Assembly (NCBI RefSeq): GCF_040954645.1
Contig: NC_092806.1
Span: 6,510,001 to 6,574,000 of the forward strand
Length of the DNA stretch: 64,000 bases
Reading direction: 5' to 3'
From: Diabrotica undecimpunctata
Lineage: Eukaryota > Arthropoda > Insecta > Coleoptera > Chrysomelidae
Both the position numbers and the translations under genes were made by a program. The notes below the pieces were generated by a model. The model was not told the origin of the DNA. It saw only the letters and a list, made by a program, of their open reading frames with translations, and ran no database searches. Below are positions 37,121-48,807 of this stretch, piece after piece. Numbering within the stretch: the stretch's first letter is position 1; every line of letters starts with the position of its first letter.

Positions 37121-39109
37121 TGCCAACTAACTACGTAAGAAAGGATACCAGAAGAGGGCGTGGACGGAAGATGCATTAATACAAGTGGTTAATGCGGTGG
37201 AAAATACAGAAATGGGTGTCAATGCTGCTGCTAAAGCTTATCAAATTCCTAAGACCACTCTTAAAAGAAGGATTAAAAATCAAAAGTTTACAAAGGACAG
37301 CTTAGGGTTTTCCTCCATTTTAGGAAGAGTAAATGAACAGAAGATTGTAGGCCACATAAAAAAATTACAAGCTAATGGGTTTACTCCTTGCAGGGATTCA
37401 GTGAGAAGCATGGCGTTTTAACTTGCTGAAGAACTAAAACTACCTCACAAATTCAACAAGGAAACTAGAAAAGCTGGTTATGATTGGCTAAACTCTTTTC
37501 TTTTAAGAAATCCCACTCTTACTATTAGAAAATCGGAAGGTGTATCTGTATACAGAGCTAAGGGAATGAACACGAGGTGTGTAGAAGAGTACTTTAAGTT
37601 ACTCGAAAGTGTTATTTTGGAAAACAATTTGGTTGAAAAGCCTGGGCACATTTTTAACATAGAAGAAACGGGGCTTCAACAAAACAACAAGCCAGGAAAT
37701 GTTGTTGCCATTAAAGGTTCCAAAAATGTAACGTCCATTACGTCAGGGGAAAAGGTTAAAACCGTTTCTGTTCTAGCTTGTGATAGCGCTGAAGGTACAT
37801 TTCTTCCCCCATACTGCATAATGAAGGGCAAGAACTTGAAAGTTGAGTTCATGGACGGGATACCTCCTGGCTCAGTTGTAAAAATGTCACAAAAATCTTC
37901 TTATGTCACTAGTGAACTTTTTCTGCACTGGTTAAAAAGTCATTTCCAACCTAGAAAACCAGCCGGGAAAGTACTTCTCTTACTTGATGGTTACACTTCA
38001 CACACCAGTTCCTTTGAAGTCCTAGTGTACAAGGAGCAAGAAGAAATCATTTTGATGAGCATTTCACCCCATACTTTGCACTGGATACAACCTTTGGACC
38101 AATCCTTTTTCAAATCACTTAAGTCCTACTTTTATAGTGCTTGTAATTATTTTATTACAAACAATCCATCCAGAAAGATCAATCGTCTGCAGTTTGGAAA
38201 ATTTCTCAACTTTGCTTGGATCAAAGCTGCAGGTGTACAAAACGGTGTGAGTGGATTTCAAGCTTGCGGCATAGTCCCTCTAGATATATCTGTAATACCA
38301 TTGTCCAAGTATTGGCGCACACTCTCGCTATTGTACCAACCGGCGAGGTTGATCATGTTGCCTCCAATGCAGAACTTATCGGCCAACACGTCAATGCTGT
38401 AACTAGTGTGCCAACAAGTGACACTGTTAATTGTTCTGTCTCCTGTGCAGTGCCAAGAACTCAATTTGATCTTGCTAGTATCCCCAGTACTTCTAGTAGG
38501 CTTACACCGTCAAAAATGACTTCTTCAAAACATCTAGAACATATATCACCCGTCCCTTCTCTTACGCAGAAAGTAACCGCTAAGAGATGTGTGACGACTG
38601 TTTCAAAAGTATTAAATTGAGCTCAGAAGATTGCTGTTGTAAAAAGGAAGGCAGTTGAGCAAGCAATGAAAGATAAACAAAAAAGAAAAAAATAACAAGA
38701 TCAACTGAGAAAAAATATTAAATCAAAAAAGAAGTTTCTCAAGCCAAAACAGGAACCATCTGGCAAAGTGACACAGTTTGAAAGTTCAGACTCAGAAAGC
38801 GATTCTGCAGATCTAGTCCAAGATGACGGTATGTCAGTAAAAGAATGGAATGAAGATGAATGTGTGGGATGTGGAGAAGCTTACAATGAAATTACAAAAA
38901 AGGAAGACTGGGTGAAGTGTGTACAGTGTTCTCGAAGGTTTCAAAAAGGTTCCTCTAGATTTGAAGTAAAATGTGACTTTTTCGATACCAGGGAAATAAT
39001 GTCACAAAATGGGAAGTTTCCCATTAATAGGAAGATTGTGGTCAAGAAAGCAAAAGAAGAGACTTGTTTGTTTTTTTATTTGGTCATTGTAACATTTATT
39101 ATTATGTAA
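37121..39109 (+). pseudogene. Pogo-family transposase with C-terminal zinc-finger region
   Basis: ATG 37121 opens MPTNYVRK; a frameshift near 37150 leads into a Psq-type helix-turn-helix (NAAAKAYQIPKTTLKRRI). One frame continues from 37185 to 38402 with a Gln-to-stop change at 37419-37421. DDE_1 catalytic segments: FNIEETGLQ (family consensus N-x-D-E-T-G, so the first Asp is now Glu), KVLLLLDGYTSH (second Asp) and WIQPLDQSFFKSLK (third Asp). A frameshift near 38330 precedes a Ser-rich linker, a Lys-rich stretch and CVGCGEAYN...WVKCVQCSRRF, a PHD-like zinc-binding end found in some insect pogo/Jerky-like proteins. The element is otherwise complete; the Asp-to-Glu change and breaks suggest it is dead. 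Confidence 0.85.
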
Positions 39110-39407
39110 AATATACTTTTTTTTTACTTTAAACTTGGTTTGTAGTCATTGATCCTATTTTTTACCCCTGGTCCATCTCTCCCAAGCTACTGGTCCATCT
39201 CACTCAGACACGTCCGGGTGAGATGGACCATGCAAAGTTTTGGAAAAAATGCAATGTAGCGTTTATTAACAATATTCAATTAGAAAGTAAACTCTTAAGG
39301 GTATAAAACTAAATTCTTTACTTATTAATAATGTTAATAAGTTGACAAAAATATAATTTTAGTGAGTGTCCAAAGAAATGTGGTCCAACTCTCCCGGACT
39401 TACCCTA

Positions 39408-40955
39408 TTAAAAACTTCACTACTGTGAGTAATTATTGATCAGTGTAGTAGTGTCTGGGGACTCGGAAGACTGAGACCTCGGAAGCCCTGAAGAAGACAT
39501 CAGAGAGGATGTCGAAAGCTCGGCATAATGAAAATCTACGAATATCAACCCGGCAGACTGGTGAGTTTAATATTAATTTTTATAATAGTATTAATCTTAG
39601 TTCTAGGTTTAATTGTACTAACCGCGGAAATCTTTTGAGACATGAGGTCTCAATCTGTCTACAATCGGTCTTACTATATGTATGTATGTCTCGTTCAAAT
39701 AACCTTTCTGTTATTTATTAATGGAAACCAACATAAATTTCAAAACATACGCAGCAATCACCTGTATCACGTATAACTGCTCCAATATTTCTTTTTTAGA
39801 ATAGGTAAATTTTCTGACTTGTTTATATTTGCTTCTAAATTTTGTTAAATAGTTTAAGTTATCATAATCTAGGACCGTCGAAGCTTTTTTAATAGGTACT
39901 CTTAAAAGGATGAAATATTCATGAAATTACATAAGTTTTGTATATTAAAAATTCAAAATCTGCATATTATAAAAAAGAAAATAAAATCTTATTTGTGTTT
40001 TTTAAATTTGCCTTAATTAGTTATATAACCTCGATAGGTTAGATCACCCTGTACGACGAAATTATTATAATAGGAAACATTTATAAACCCACAAATGAGT
40101 TGACGCCACAAACGCCACATTAAAATAACCTAACAGCGGATTCGAGCTACTTGCCAAAAACATTAAATTCATAACGGAAGAACATACGTAAATCCACCAT
40201 AACGTCACGCAACTTCTCTTCACTACCCCATAACTACTAACAAGGGGGCGGTATTCAAATCGGGCCGGAGACACAGACACGGAGACCCCATTTGTAGGAT
40301 CGGGCGAGCTAATTCCGCGAGGCATCTTCGCAGAGAGAGAGCAAAACGTTGTTTTCCCATTCCCCCAATAAAACCTAATTGCCAAGGTTAAGTACATAAT
40401 CGGTTGGTGTTACTTTGTGAGCGCTCAAGAAAGGATACTAATGCCGCCACAGCTTCAGCCTCGGGTCTTACCCTTCAGGACGCACTCTACAATGGATTGA
40501 ATTGAGAAAAGGAAATGAAAAGTAATAATTGATAACTTTGAACATTGTGTCAAATCACTGGAGCACAGATGTTGCGCAAAGAAAGTTATATTTTAGCATT
40601 TTGGCAATTATTATTTGAAATTGATATTGTATGCATCACTGACAATTTTAAATTTCTTCTAAACTATTATAATGCTGCATTAAATTTTTTTACATTTCGG
40701 CTAACGCTCGCTTTGATACATACAAGACCGGGCGTTTTAATTTTGTTTTCTAAACTTATACAAAATGAATTACAATTGATTTTTACTAGAGCTGTCTCGA
40801 CAGACCGACTTTCCAAAGTGATCTATTTTTTGATCATTTTTGTGTTGTTATCTCGATTTTGGTTTGTCTTTTTTTTTGTCTGGTTCTGTTGTCCTGTTTT
40901 GGGTGTGACACCTATTCAGAACGTGGTTTGTTTTATTGTTTGTCGGCTCTGGGAC
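39408..40955. other. Penelope-like terminal fragment, then unassigned DNA with a GC-rich patch
   Basis: 39430-39560 contains a hammerhead-like motif and flanking text typical of Penelope-like terminal repeats. The 40065-40440 stretch is clearly richer in G and C than its surroundings and has an antisense 110-codon open frame without a known domain. 40540-40900 is AT-rich and unassigned. Confidence 0.35.
39488..39517 (+). ncRNA. Hammerhead-ribozyme-like core
   Basis: CTGAAGA, one unpaired A, a perfect 6-bp stem GACATC/GATGTC with loop AGAGAG, then GAAA. This matches the CUGANGA-stem II-GAAA layout with one extra base, the same departure seen at 17845 and 60846. Flanking CGGAAGCC and GCTCGGC might pair partly as stem I. 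Function untested. Confidence 0.5.
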
Positions 40956-41397
40956 CACACGTCTAAGAGTATTGAAGTGCTACGTCTGGTCCACTTTGTT
41001 CTATGGATGTGAAACCTGGACAACAAAAATAAAAAATCTCAACAAATTAGAAGCGTTTAAGTTATGGTGTTACCGTCGCATGCTCAGAATCCAGTGGACA
41101 GCACACATATCTAACGAACGCGTGCTAGAGACCGTGCACAAAGAGGGAGCATTGATCAATATCATCAAAATGAGAAAGGTACAATACTTCGGTCATATAA
41201 TGAGAGGACCTAAATATCGCTTACTTCGGTTAGGTCGGAAGAAAACAACTGTCCAGGCTGCGTAACATTAGACAATGGACAGGTCGAACGGTCGAGGAAC
41301 TGTTTCATCTAGCTGCCGACCGAGAATCATTTCATCAGCTTGTCAATATGACGATAGCCAACGCTTGAATACAAGCACAGCACACAAAGAAGAAGAA
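40956..41397 (+). pseudogene. 5'-truncated LINE (family 1) with perfect 11-bp target duplication
   Basis: Only the C-terminal region remains: VLKCYVWSTLFYGCETWT, LEAFKLWCYRRMLRIQW and YFGHIMRGPKYRLLRL. After a frameshift near 41235 come RLRNIRQWTGRTVEELFHLA and a stop near 41368. A short 3' UTR ends in (GAA)n. GGCTCTGGGAC occurs before the insert at 40945-40955 and again at 41398-41408. The total insert is 442 bp. The perfect duplication implies a fairly recent insertion. Confidence 0.9.
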
Positions 41398-41408
41398 GGC
41401 TCTGGGAC

Positions 41409-41999
41409 GCTGGATCATATGTTTCACTGATGATTTGTGTCGGTGGATGTTATTCCTGCGGAGGAGGACGGTGTCCAGGGTGGTCGGGGGTGAAAGGGTT
41501 TGAGCTAAAACGGTCCTTTTCAGAAATTATTAATAAATTAAATAAATTATGAATGAATGAGTAAAATTACAGTATTATTAAATGTGAGTTGCGTGGCTGT
41601 AACCTTCCTCAGGACAGGTATAATTGTGCAATGGGATCGGGAAACCACAGAAAACCTATCCCCCTGTCCGTAGCAGAGCTCTAAGTGAGCTGTTTATCTA
41701 TTGCGGTAAAAAAGTGGAATTTCCTCTAGGATGTTGATATATTCATCAGGGAGTTCGTTGCTGGCTAAGGGCAGCAATGTAGTGGAAAGGAAGGGGAGTT
41801 TTATTTTGGGAAATCTAATGAATACATTACCAAATAATGAGCAGGTTGTTTTGATGATATTTTGGGCTCTGAAGTTTTGTCCACGGATGGTTTTGATTAT
41901 AACTCCTGCTCAGAGAGGAGAGCCTCTCATTGATGGGCTGGATGTTCCATAGGTAATGTATGAGGGCGGAGGGGTAGTCGGGACGTTTGTAGTTTACTC
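41409..41999. other. Region downstream of the Penelope-like fragment, unassigned
   Basis: Moderately GC-containing sequence lying on the 3' side of the antisense Penelope-like fragment; it is probably that element's untranslated or terminal-repeat part. Weak antisense open frames (e.g. 41827-42021) have no recognisable domain. Confidence 0.35.
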
Positions 42000-42370
42000 T
42001 ACGCAGGACTCCCCGTTTCAATCCCAGCAGTTGTTGTGTAAGGTCGCGATTGAACAGGTATCCGTTTATACTTTATAGTCTTCAACTAAATAAGTTGAGG
42101 TGGGAGAGTTGTTTATCTCGAGTTGGTCATTCAAAATTATATTTTTTTTTATTTATTAATTTTAATAAATTCTAATAAGGTTAGCTCAAGGCTTTATTTT
42201 GAATACGTAGAATTTTTAATTGGCCATTATTTTAAAATAATGATTGTGATATGGAAGGCGAAGTCCGTACGTAGAATCTGTTTTTCTGTTATTTAAGGCC
42301 TTTTGTGTTCTGCGATACGTTTGATAAACGTTCTACCAGTTTGAGCAATGTAAGTTTTTATACAGCTGGT
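42000..42370 (-). pseudogene. Second Penelope-like GIY-YIG fragment
   Basis: The minus strand reads CIKTYIAQTGRTFIKRIAEH near 42310-42370, the YIG-T-R-R-EH core of the GIY-YIG nuclease (Gly to Ala). It is followed by an IQNKALSLNLLEFIKINK-like segment (about 42170) and a SPTSTYLV tail. The upstream reverse transcriptase is missing, with a junction near 42375 next to the palindromic GAAGCGAAGCTTC. It is diverged from the copy at 29340. Confidence 0.65.
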
Positions 42371-43126
42371 TTTTTGAAGCGAAGCTTCTATACTGGCGTT
42401 GTATAATTTTTTTTTATACCTGATGCTCCTTCGAAAGCAGACAAAATGGCGGATTAAGATGACGGCCACCAAATAACATCATTCCTGTGATCAAAATCAA
42501 ATAGTTATGGAACTGAGAAAAAAGGGATATAAAGCAACATAAAAGTTAGAATTTAAAACAAAGCAGCACCTGAATACGTTTTAACATTGTTGGAGAACAA
42601 TAATCTCCAACCAAATAATTATATTTCAAAACAAAATAAAAATATTTCCTACGCATCGGTTACCTAAATAAATCCCTTGTCTGCATTGACTTATTTCTTA
42701 GAATGTTAATCTCCGCCCATATTGACCTTAAACCGGTAGATCCTTCAAAATGCATAGACAAGTATTTCGGAGTGGCTAGGGGAAGACAGTGAATTAGCGA
42801 TCGTCGTAGGGCGTAGACCTATTTTTCAAGTTTCGGAGAGTTTTTCTCCACGTTCACAATCGCAAGTTACGCAATATATCAGGAACCCGTAATATGAAGT
42901 GTTATGGTGTTTTCGTTCGTAAACTGTAATTTTCTAATTAGGTTCCTTACGATTAGTTATTCACTCACAGTTTATAAGTTTCTATTTCTTGTCCTTTTTC
43001 AATTACAGTCCTAGCTAAACAAGTTATTGTTTTATTTCACTCTAGATATCAATCTATTCAACAGGCCAGACTAAATCAAATTTAAGAGTCCATTTAAGTT
43101 TCTATTACTGAGCATTCGAAGGCTAG
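42371..43126. other. Unassigned
   Basis: No protein, repeat or structural signal that I can name. Two TTTACAG/TTACAG acceptor-like strings occur, but without supported exons. Confidence 0.4.
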
Positions 43127-43300
43127 CGGAACAATTGGACTTACAGCAAGTACAAGCCGCTGAAAGAGACACTGTTAGCATACAAGACTCTCCCTGAAAG
43201 GATGTTGAAAACCGACATCCCTCCAAACATGATCGATTTAAATAAAATCTTTGATAAAACAGATATCATGGGTATGAGGGAGATTAAAGACCTTATGTAA
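43127..43300 (+). CDS. Short unassigned reading frame, possible terminal exon
   Basis: The open frame reads WTYSKYKPLKETLLAYKTLP, continues with ERMLKTDIPPNMIDLNKIFD and ends DIMGMREIKDLM before TAA at 43298-43300. Its amino-acid composition looks protein-like, unlike most random frames in this AT-rich DNA, and TTACAG lies at its 5' side. I do not recognise the family and there is no start codon with context. It may be a fragment of an unrecognised transposon protein. Confidence 0.25.
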   Translation, partial: RNNWTYSKYKPLKETLLAYKTLPERMLKTDIPPNMIDLNKIFDKTDIMGMREIKDLM

Positions 43301-44239
43301 TAAAAACGAAAAATCAGGCGAAACTGGCAACAGTCCAGAGCTCCATAATTCAACTTCACGGTTAAACCTCCCCTAGAAGTTACATCGTATCGACTCATAT
43401 ATTTGTTGCCTATTATATTAAAACTCTATAAAAAATACTTTTTAGATTAAACTCTTAATGTGTTTTTATTCAAAAAAGTATCAGGAACATAATTAATACA
43501 AATTTGTTTTATCAAAATATAAACTTTTTAAATTTGCTTGAACTTGTTTGCATAGGATCTTTCTCAATAAACTTATACCTAGCTCATTAAAACAAAATAT
43601 TACCGTAATTTTGAGAAGTGCTGTATATTTTAGGTAAAACAAACATTCTCTGCAAAATCACGGATTTTTTTTACCACATACAAAATCTCTTCAACTGCTA
43701 TAAAGAACCTAATAAATATGAATTATACATTTTATAGCACATTCCAATCATATGTTAAAGGTGATACGCTATGAATTTTTTATGTCATAGGACAAGAATC
43801 CATAAAACAGCCGCTAAAATAGTCTATAAACACACGTATTACTCTAGTGGGAATGATATATTATCTCTCATGAAACGAGACTCTGAAATAGCTTCTTGAT
43901 TTTAAGGGGCAATCCGGTGGCATTTTACAGTAGGTCCCTAGGTTACGAGCGGTCTTATGGTCAGTGGGATTTTATAGCACAGAATTAGGAAAACATAGCA
44001 TTGATCCTACGGTCGTCTGTCTAAGTTGGTAGCAATACCTAATAAAAACAATGATAAGAAGATAATGAAAATCAAACATGATAAGAAGTAACTTTATCTA
44101 GTCAAAAAATAACTTTAAAATTTTAAATTTTGGTTCATATAAATCAAAAAGTTTTGATCTATATGTAATCTTATATTTTTTTTACAGTTGCCTTTTCTAC
44201 AGTTGCTTTTTTTTACAATTCTATTCATGTATCATGTAA
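43301..44239. other. AT-rich intergenic, nothing recognised
   Basis: No coding similarity, inverted repeat or tandem array seen. Confidence 0.45.
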
Positions 44240-44560
44240 GCAAAATTTCTCAGAAACATTTCTCTTTGTGGCACTTGGCCAAACACTATACCTACAGATT
44301 TCTTGTTATTAAGATTAAGACAATGGCTAGAACAAAATTTAGAAACTTTTCTTAAATCATAATTAATTCCAACCACTGCCTGTTTATACTCTTTAGGCTT
44401 AAAGGATAAAGAGTACTGAGTGTCATCATTAAAATAGTGTTGATTACAAGATAGAAAATTAAAAGGAAAGTTTTAAGTATATATACTAAATAATTTGAGA
44501 CCCAATACAGAGCCCTGTGGTCACCCTTTGTTTATTTTAAGATTCGATATCTTATCTTTG
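44240..44560 (-). pseudogene. CR1/L2-like LINE reverse transcriptase fragment (copy 1)
   Basis: The minus strand reads PQGSVLGLKLFSIYT, then FNDDTQYSLSFKPKEYKQAV and SHCLNLNNKKSVGIVFGQVP. These are reverse transcriptase blocks around the catalytic box, where F-A-D-D has become F-N-D-D. It is part of a direct duplication: 44370-44753 corresponds to 44985-45421. Confidence 0.8.
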
Positions 44561-44657
44561 TAATGCATAGCTTAGATTAAGATTAACGGAGAATGGTTAA
44601 GCGTATCAAAAGGTTTGGAATAATCCAAAAGAATCAGCAATTTAATAAAATACAAAC

Positions 44658-44750
44658 TTTGTATTTTGAGAACGATTTCCGAAGTGCAAATTGAGACGTC
44701 AATAAACTTACTTTAACCTTTAATTGTGGCTTATTCCCATTTAAATAGTA
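44658..44750. repeat. Half-copy of the 11304 palindromic repeat
   Basis: TTTGTATTTTGAGAACGATT through GGCTTATTCCCATTTAAATA, corresponding to the right arm at 11427-11522. It is attached to the duplicated LINE fragment. Confidence 0.9.
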
Positions 44751-44984
44751 ATTACCCACTGCCTGTTTACAACGTTGCCACTAGCAGTACTAGCACTAAC
44801 CCACTAATTAGTTTTTTTTTTCGTCGATACTCAAAATTCTTTAGGAATAAGTTATTGTAAATTTAAGCTGTAGTTTTAGTAGAATTTACTACAATCTTTG
44901 TTTTTTTTTCGAAAAACATTGATTAGTATAATCATTATTTGAGTGAATATTCAAAACTAGTGAAACTCTGGCAACAGTACCTGT

Positions 44985-45300
44985 TTATACTTTTCAGGCT
45001 TAAAGCATAAAGAGATCTGAGTGTCATCATCAAAATAGTGTTGATTACAGGATAGAAAATTAAAAGGAAAGTTTTTTAGGAAAAAATACTAAATAATTTG
45101 AGACCCAATACAGAGCCCTGTGGTAACCCTTTGTTTGTTTTAAGATAGCTCGATATCTTACCATTGTAATGCATAGCTTGACTTCTATTATTGAGATAAC
45201 TAGGTAGTATATCAGATGTCATACATAGATATACCAATATACTAAAACATTAAGATTAATGGAGAATGGTTAAGCGTATCAAAAGCTTAGGAATATACCA
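44985..45300 (-). pseudogene. CR1/L2-like LINE reverse transcriptase fragment (copy 2)
   Basis: Same segment as 44240-44560 but extended upstream. KAFDTLNHSPLI-like text, LPSYLNNRSQAMHYNGK and LPQGSVLGLKLFSIFS lead to FDDDTQISLCFKPEKYK. Copy 1 lacks about 60 bp present here (around 45180-45250). The catalytic box reads F-D-D-D. Confidence 0.8.
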
Positions 45301-45330
45301 AAAGAATCAGCAATTTAATAAAATACAAAC

Positions 45331-45421
45331 TTTGTATTTTGAGAACGATTTCCGAAGTGCAAACTGAGACGTCAATAAACTTACTTTAACCTTTAATTGT
45401 GGCTTATTCTCATTTAAATAG
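45331..45421. repeat. Half-copy of the 11304 palindromic repeat (second)
   Basis: Same arm as at 44658-44750 and in the same position relative to the LINE fragment. The unit was therefore duplicated as a whole. Confidence 0.9.
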
Positions 45422-45503
45422 TAATTACTTTAAATCAACATATTTCACGGATATGTCATGAATCAAACTTCTTATAGTAGTTAATGGATTTCAGTCAGTA
45501 CTT

Positions 45504-46086
45504 GAAGATTGAATGCAAACCTGTACATTCACAATAACGAAATCGAACGGGTGCACAAATATAAATATTTGAGAATAAGCGTTAATAAGAACAATGATAT
45601 CACAGAAGAAATAAAAACTAGAATTGGAAAGGCTGGAGCTGCTTTTGTTAATTTGAAGGACATTCTGGGAAACATGACATTAACTTAAACCTGAAAATGA
45701 GATTGGTTAGATGCTACATCTTCTCGATGTACGGAGTAGAGACTTGGACTTTAAACAAGAGCAATACCGATAAACTAGAGGCCTTCGAAATGTGGATATA
45801 CAAAAGAATTTTGAAAATACCTTGGACAGACAAAGTAACAAATAGTGAAGTTCTTCAAAGAATGAATCTGTTGATCACCATCAAGAGAAGAAAGTTGGAA
45901 TATCTTGGTCATGTGATGAGAGGGAAAAAGTACCGATTGCTCCAATTAATTATCCAAAGAAAGATTCAGGGCAAACGAAGCGTGGGGAGACGACGTATAT
46001 CTTGGCTGCGCAATTTAAGAGACTGGTTCCAGTGCACATCTAACCAATTATTTAGAGCAACAGAGAGGGTACTTGAAGAAGAAGAA
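45504..46086 (+). pseudogene. 5'-truncated LINE (family 1) with 11-bp target duplication
   Basis: IERVHKYKYLRISVN and RIGKAGAAFVNLKDIL lead into MRLVRCYIFSMYGVETWTL (45697), LEAFEMWIYKRILKIPW, KLEYLGHVMRGKKYRLLQL and RSVGRRRISWLRNLRDWF. The insert ends in (GAA)n. AGTCAGTACTT occurs before (45493-45503) and after (46086-46096) the insert. Stops near 45688-45695 break the frame upstream of 45697. The family's reverse transcriptase core is absent. Confidence 0.88.
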
Positions 46087-46096
46087 GTCAGTACTT

Positions 46097-48807
46097 ACAG
46101 TAAAAACATTTTAAAATAACATTTTTATTCTGTAAATAATTGTACTGACATAAACATATGCAAACAAACATTTTGAATATACTAGTAAAATTAATGAAAA
46201 TGTTATGCATTTGCCATACATTGACGAATTAAGCGTACTGTTGTAGCTTACAATAAGAAGTTTTCAAGATTGAACCTTAAAGAAAGTAAAAGTATTCCAA
46301 GAAACGCACAATTCGGTAATATCCTTGAGCTTTTTGTTGGTCACTCTTTATTAAGCGTTTTGACAGCTACCAAACCATAAACGAAATAAAATAAAATAAA
46401 AGGAATTCTCTACGGTTTTAGTAATGTCAAGATAAGGTTGTTCTTTTAGTGGGCTATATAATGTTTATGTTCACCAGGCCTTTTAAATCAACTAAAGTAT
46501 ATTTTTCTACAGGTAAAAAATGTCAGGAAAACCATACATATCCGACCACTTTCATTTCCCAACAAAGAAAAATAGCATAGAAATACTAGAAGACAGAGAC
46601 GGGTTGGAAAAAGTGGCTGCCTGTTGCTTTAATTAATCACAAAGAAGATTTAATATAATATTTTTAATAACAGTATTTCTTTTTTTACCAGTTTATATAG
46701 TAGACCAAACAAAAATGACATAGAGACTCTATTTTGCCTATATAGGCATCAGGTGGCATCAGTACGAATGGAAAACGTTATAAACGTCACGCCTTCGTTT
46801 TTTTCTTTATTTTATTTTATTTTTTTTCGATTTTATTTATTTAATTAAACTTTCTCTTTATTTTACTTTTTTTATTCTTAAAATAGTTGGCGCACAACTC
46901 TTCGATCAATTAAATAATCTATTTAATCTTTATTTTTTATTTGTATTATTCATTTATTTCAGTTATATTTCCTGAATTTGACTCCAGTCTTTTCTATGTG
47001 TTAGATATATAAAACATTTAAAATTTCTATGCCCCAGTTCAGTTGACAAAGTATATCTTTTAGTTGGCAACTCTGCCGTTTCAGGTCAGTTGTATTTATT
47101 GTAAATGTAAAATATTTTTTATAATGTGTTTTATCTGCTTAAGCTGGATTTTCAGTTCAAAATTCATTTATATCTTTAAATCTTTCCTGGGGTAAATATA
47201 TTTCATATTTCTACTGATCAATTCTTTATTCTTTATTTAGAATATTTTAAACTGGGATTATATTTTACTTTTTTCTCTATAGTGAAATGCTAAAGCGAGC
47301 GTCACGGAACTAGCGCCACAAGATGGCGTAGTCACGAGTAGCGTCACAAAATAACAGTTCTTTACATCGATTCACCAGTCTCGATCAAATCGTTTCTAGT
47401 CATCATATATTTCTTTTAAGCAGGTTTAAATTAAGAACTACATAAAAAATAGTTATATACATAAACGTACAAGTGATTTAAAAAAAGTAAGAACAATAAA
47501 TGAATCGAAATGATTCAGAACATTAACGATTACAATTTTAAAACACGTTTAAGGTAAACGTATGTTCAAAAACGAGCGGCATAATAAGCGCGGATTAAGA
47601 TGATATTTTATATTTGTTTAAAAGTGATGCATTTTTTTAAAATATTTGCATTTAAATATTTTCTTACCTATTTAAACAAAAATGTATTTCATATTTTCTT
47701 AATAAAAACAATTTAAACTGACACACATTTCTAACTTCCTGTTAAAAATGAAATTATTCCAAAATAAGTAACTGCCAATGTGATTCGTCCCAATCGACAA
47801 AACCCCAACAAATCGACAACACTCAAAACAAGTCAAATAAATAATTAGAGACAGGTTTTTTAGTCCTCTTAGCAGTAAAACTAGTTTTAAGTTCTTACAT
47901 TTTTATTGGTAAATCAATAATTTTGTGTACGGCTGCTTGTTACTAGTCAGACCACTAACGAATAGCTGGTCTGAACGTAGTTTCTTTTGCAGGTGTGTGA
48001 CTAAACTGAAATGTTATTTGATAAAACGATAAACCAATAAAAAAGAAACATACCTTCAAGAGGTGTAACTTTATTATACTTATGGAAAGTGGGTAGAAAC
48101 CAATTTTATTACTTAAGATGACGTGCTACAAAAGCTGTAACTTTGATTTTTTTCTTCCGAACAGCATTATATGCGAAATAATAATACAGAATAATAACTT
48201 GAAAACGTCATATTATCGCTAAAATCTCTTTTCGCGTAAATAATATGAAAAATCGGAACGAATATTTAATTTTGTTTTCCAAGGGGACGCGTTCCATCCA
48301 CACTGCTATTATATATAATTTGTTTGGAATATTGGTAGATATTCTGAGGTGGATTACTTTCTCTCTATTTTGGTGATACTTTATTATGTATCCGAATTGA
48401 TTTCAATTTTTGTCTTTATTTCTTCCTCTTTTAACATTACTCTTTCAATTGTTTTATTTTTTTACTTCTTATCGTTTCCACGTAATCCCATTATCCTGTT
48501 CTCCGTCTTTCTTTGCTTCTTTGTTAGATTGGTAACAATCTCGTAACTTTTTGGATCATCTCGTTTGCCGGTCTGCTGATCATCTGCTCTATCCATTTAA
48601 AATATTGTGGTTTACTTACTTTTACTATATTTTGTTTCCTAACTTTTCTCGAGATCTTTGTTTTCTTAATCTTGCTTTTTCATATAGATTGATGTCTGGT
48701 ACTAGTTTTAATTTTTTTTCACAGTTTTTGTTTTTCTTATAACTACTAAATCATCGGTATTATGCAATTATACGTGTGTTATTTGGAAATATATTTTTGA
48801 TGTTAAT
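46097..48807. other. AT-rich DNA, no gene recognised
   Basis: Longest uninformative stretch of the window. A short frame at about 46519-46632 (MSGKPYISDHFHFPTKKNSI) has no known family. 46790-47280 is T-rich low complexity. 47290-47350 contains GCGTCAC-type words (GAGCGTCACGGAACTAGCGC and TAGCGTCAC), possibly the end of an unidentified repeat. 48340-48740 holds Phe-rich open frames of low complexity. Confidence 0.4.

Larger units (their letters stand above)
36602..39405 (+). mobile_element. Complete pogo-type DNA transposon with iterated subterminal motifs
   Basis: GTGTAAGTCCGGGAGAGATG starts at 36602 after TA. The inverted right end (CTCTCCCGGACTTACCC) finishes at 39405 before TA. The TIRs match over about 28 bp with a few differences. 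Ten copies of GGGAGAGATGGACC or close variants lie in the two end regions. The element is 2804 bp and encodes a single pogo-type transposase on the plus strand. It inserted at the boundary of the antisense LINE that ends near 36350. Confidence 0.9.
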
